Below are positions 14,018 to 14,269 of a stretch of DNA of 14,269 bases, in pieces (within the stretch, counting starts at the first letter, position 1; each line of letters opens with the position of its first letter). The DNA comes from Candidatus Faecivivens stercoravium (lineage in GTDB: Bacteria > Bacillota > Clostridia > Oscillospirales > Ruminococcaceae): the NCBI GenBank assembly GCA_018712425.1, contig DVHA01000050.1:1-14269 (forward strand). The letters are read 5' to 3'. A program made the translations under genes and the position numbers. Below the pieces are notes generated by a model. The model worked only from the letters and a program-made list of their open reading frames with translations, had not been told where the DNA came from and made no database searches.

Positions 14018-14074
14018 GATGAAATTTTACTTTTCTTTTCAATCCCCTAGCATCAGTCTTATATATATTCCTCC
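14018..14074. other. Convergent AT-rich intergenic gap
   Basis: These 57 bases separate the Nif3-like gene from the convergent membrane-protein gene. They are rich in A and T, and I find no stable hairpin with a T run on either strand. The minus strand carries GGAGG (14070-14074) directly after the membrane-protein stop. Only a four-codon ATG reading frame follows, 16 bases on, so no downstream gene is visible. Confidence 0.5.
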
Positions 14075-14269
14075 TTATTTTACGTCGTATCTTTTAAACA
14101 GATAGATTCCTATTACATTCGCAGCGATCACATATATAATTGCTGTGATAATTCCAGCCAGCAGTACTCCTGACGGCAGCGGAAGGCTTGTAACAGAAGA
14201 AAGCTTTTCGCCAATCCAGAAGGGGAAAATTTTGAATCCGGCCCGTCCAAACAGAAAGTCCAGAGCCTG
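14075..14269 (-). CDS. C-terminus of a membrane protein, probably ABC-2-type permease (5' part beyond window)
   Basis: The last 64 codons and stop of a minus-strand gene enter from the right edge, with TAA at 14075-14077. The visible peptide has a loop, FKIFPFWIGEKLSS, then one long hydrophobic segment of about 25 residues ending in IGIYLFKRYDVK. A last transmembrane helix followed by a short F-K-R-x-D-x-K tail is typical of ABC-2-type permeases, but this is pattern recognition from a short fragment. Codon use (AGA, ATA, GTA, AAA) and base composition, about 43% GC over 14041-14269 by hand count, differ from the GC-rich neighbours. This suggests a separate origin. It faces the sugar locus convergently and is probably not part of it. 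Confidence 0.72.
   Translation of the reverse strand, partial: QALDFLFGRAGFKIFPFWIGEKLSSVTSLPLPSGVLLAGIITAIIYVIAANVIGIYLFKRYDVK

Noticed and set aside
1..14269. CRISPR arrays, tRNA/rRNA genes, insertion sequences, phage or toxin-antitoxin modules
   Set aside because: No regularly spaced repeats, cloverleaf sequences, transposase-like proteins or terminal inverted repeats were seen on either strand. The only repeats found are the promoter half-sites and hairpins listed.

Overview
The window looks like part of a chromosome from an anaerobic, moderately GC-rich Gram-positive bacterium, most plausibly a gut-type clostridium of the Oscillospiraceae/Ruminococcaceae kind. The reasons are strong AAAGGAG-type ribosome binding sites, a YesM/YesN-type two-component pair, a lipoprotein solute-binding protein of the LplA/LipO type (DUF3502-like C-terminus) with LplB/LplC-type permeases, and CGG/CTG-rich codon use. 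The taxonomic placement is an inference.

Layout. Positions 1-2766 (minus strand) hold a two-component system: a sensor histidine kinase with an extracytoplasmic domain and, 3 bases after its stop, a response regulator that runs off the left edge. Divergently, on the plus strand, come three genes: an alpha/beta hydrolase (2945-3796), a GH13_4 amylosucrase-like enzyme (3879-5711) and a NodB-type polysaccharide deacetylase-like protein (5740-6525), closed by a clear intrinsic terminator. A second unit is a single CE1/PHB-depolymerase-like esterase gene (6741-7925). A third unit encodes an ABC import system: lipoprotein (8066-9634), a strong intercistronic hairpin, two permeases (9732-10661, 10680-11585), then a beta-lactamase-fold serine hydrolase (11667-13160) and a divergent Nif3-like protein (13172-14017). 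At the right end (14075-14269, minus strand) is the C-terminus of an unrelated-looking membrane protein in distinctly AT-richer DNA. No gap between genes exceeds 300 bases.

The most striking non-coding signal is a shared promoter architecture. The promoters before the alpha/beta hydrolase, the esterase and the solute-binding protein each carry two AC-(A/T tract)-(G/A)AAA half-sites. Their starts are exactly 21 bp apart, and the second starts exactly 33 bp before the -10 hexamer. This is what an AraC-family regulator binding a two-turn direct repeat next to -35 would need. The adjacent YesN-like regulator is the obvious candidate, although its DNA-binding domain lies outside the window. The kinase/regulator operon itself has an ordinary TTGAAG-17-TAAGAT promoter without this element.

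Taken together, the window reads as a Gram-positive carbohydrate-utilisation locus: sensing, import without a local ATPase, and intracellular breakdown. None of the six enzymes has a visible signal peptide. Three ester-bond-type hydrolases and a CE4-like protein beside one sucrose-type GH13 enzyme suggest, as a hypothesis only, that the imported substrate is an acylated, sucrose-containing or otherwise alpha-glucosylated compound.
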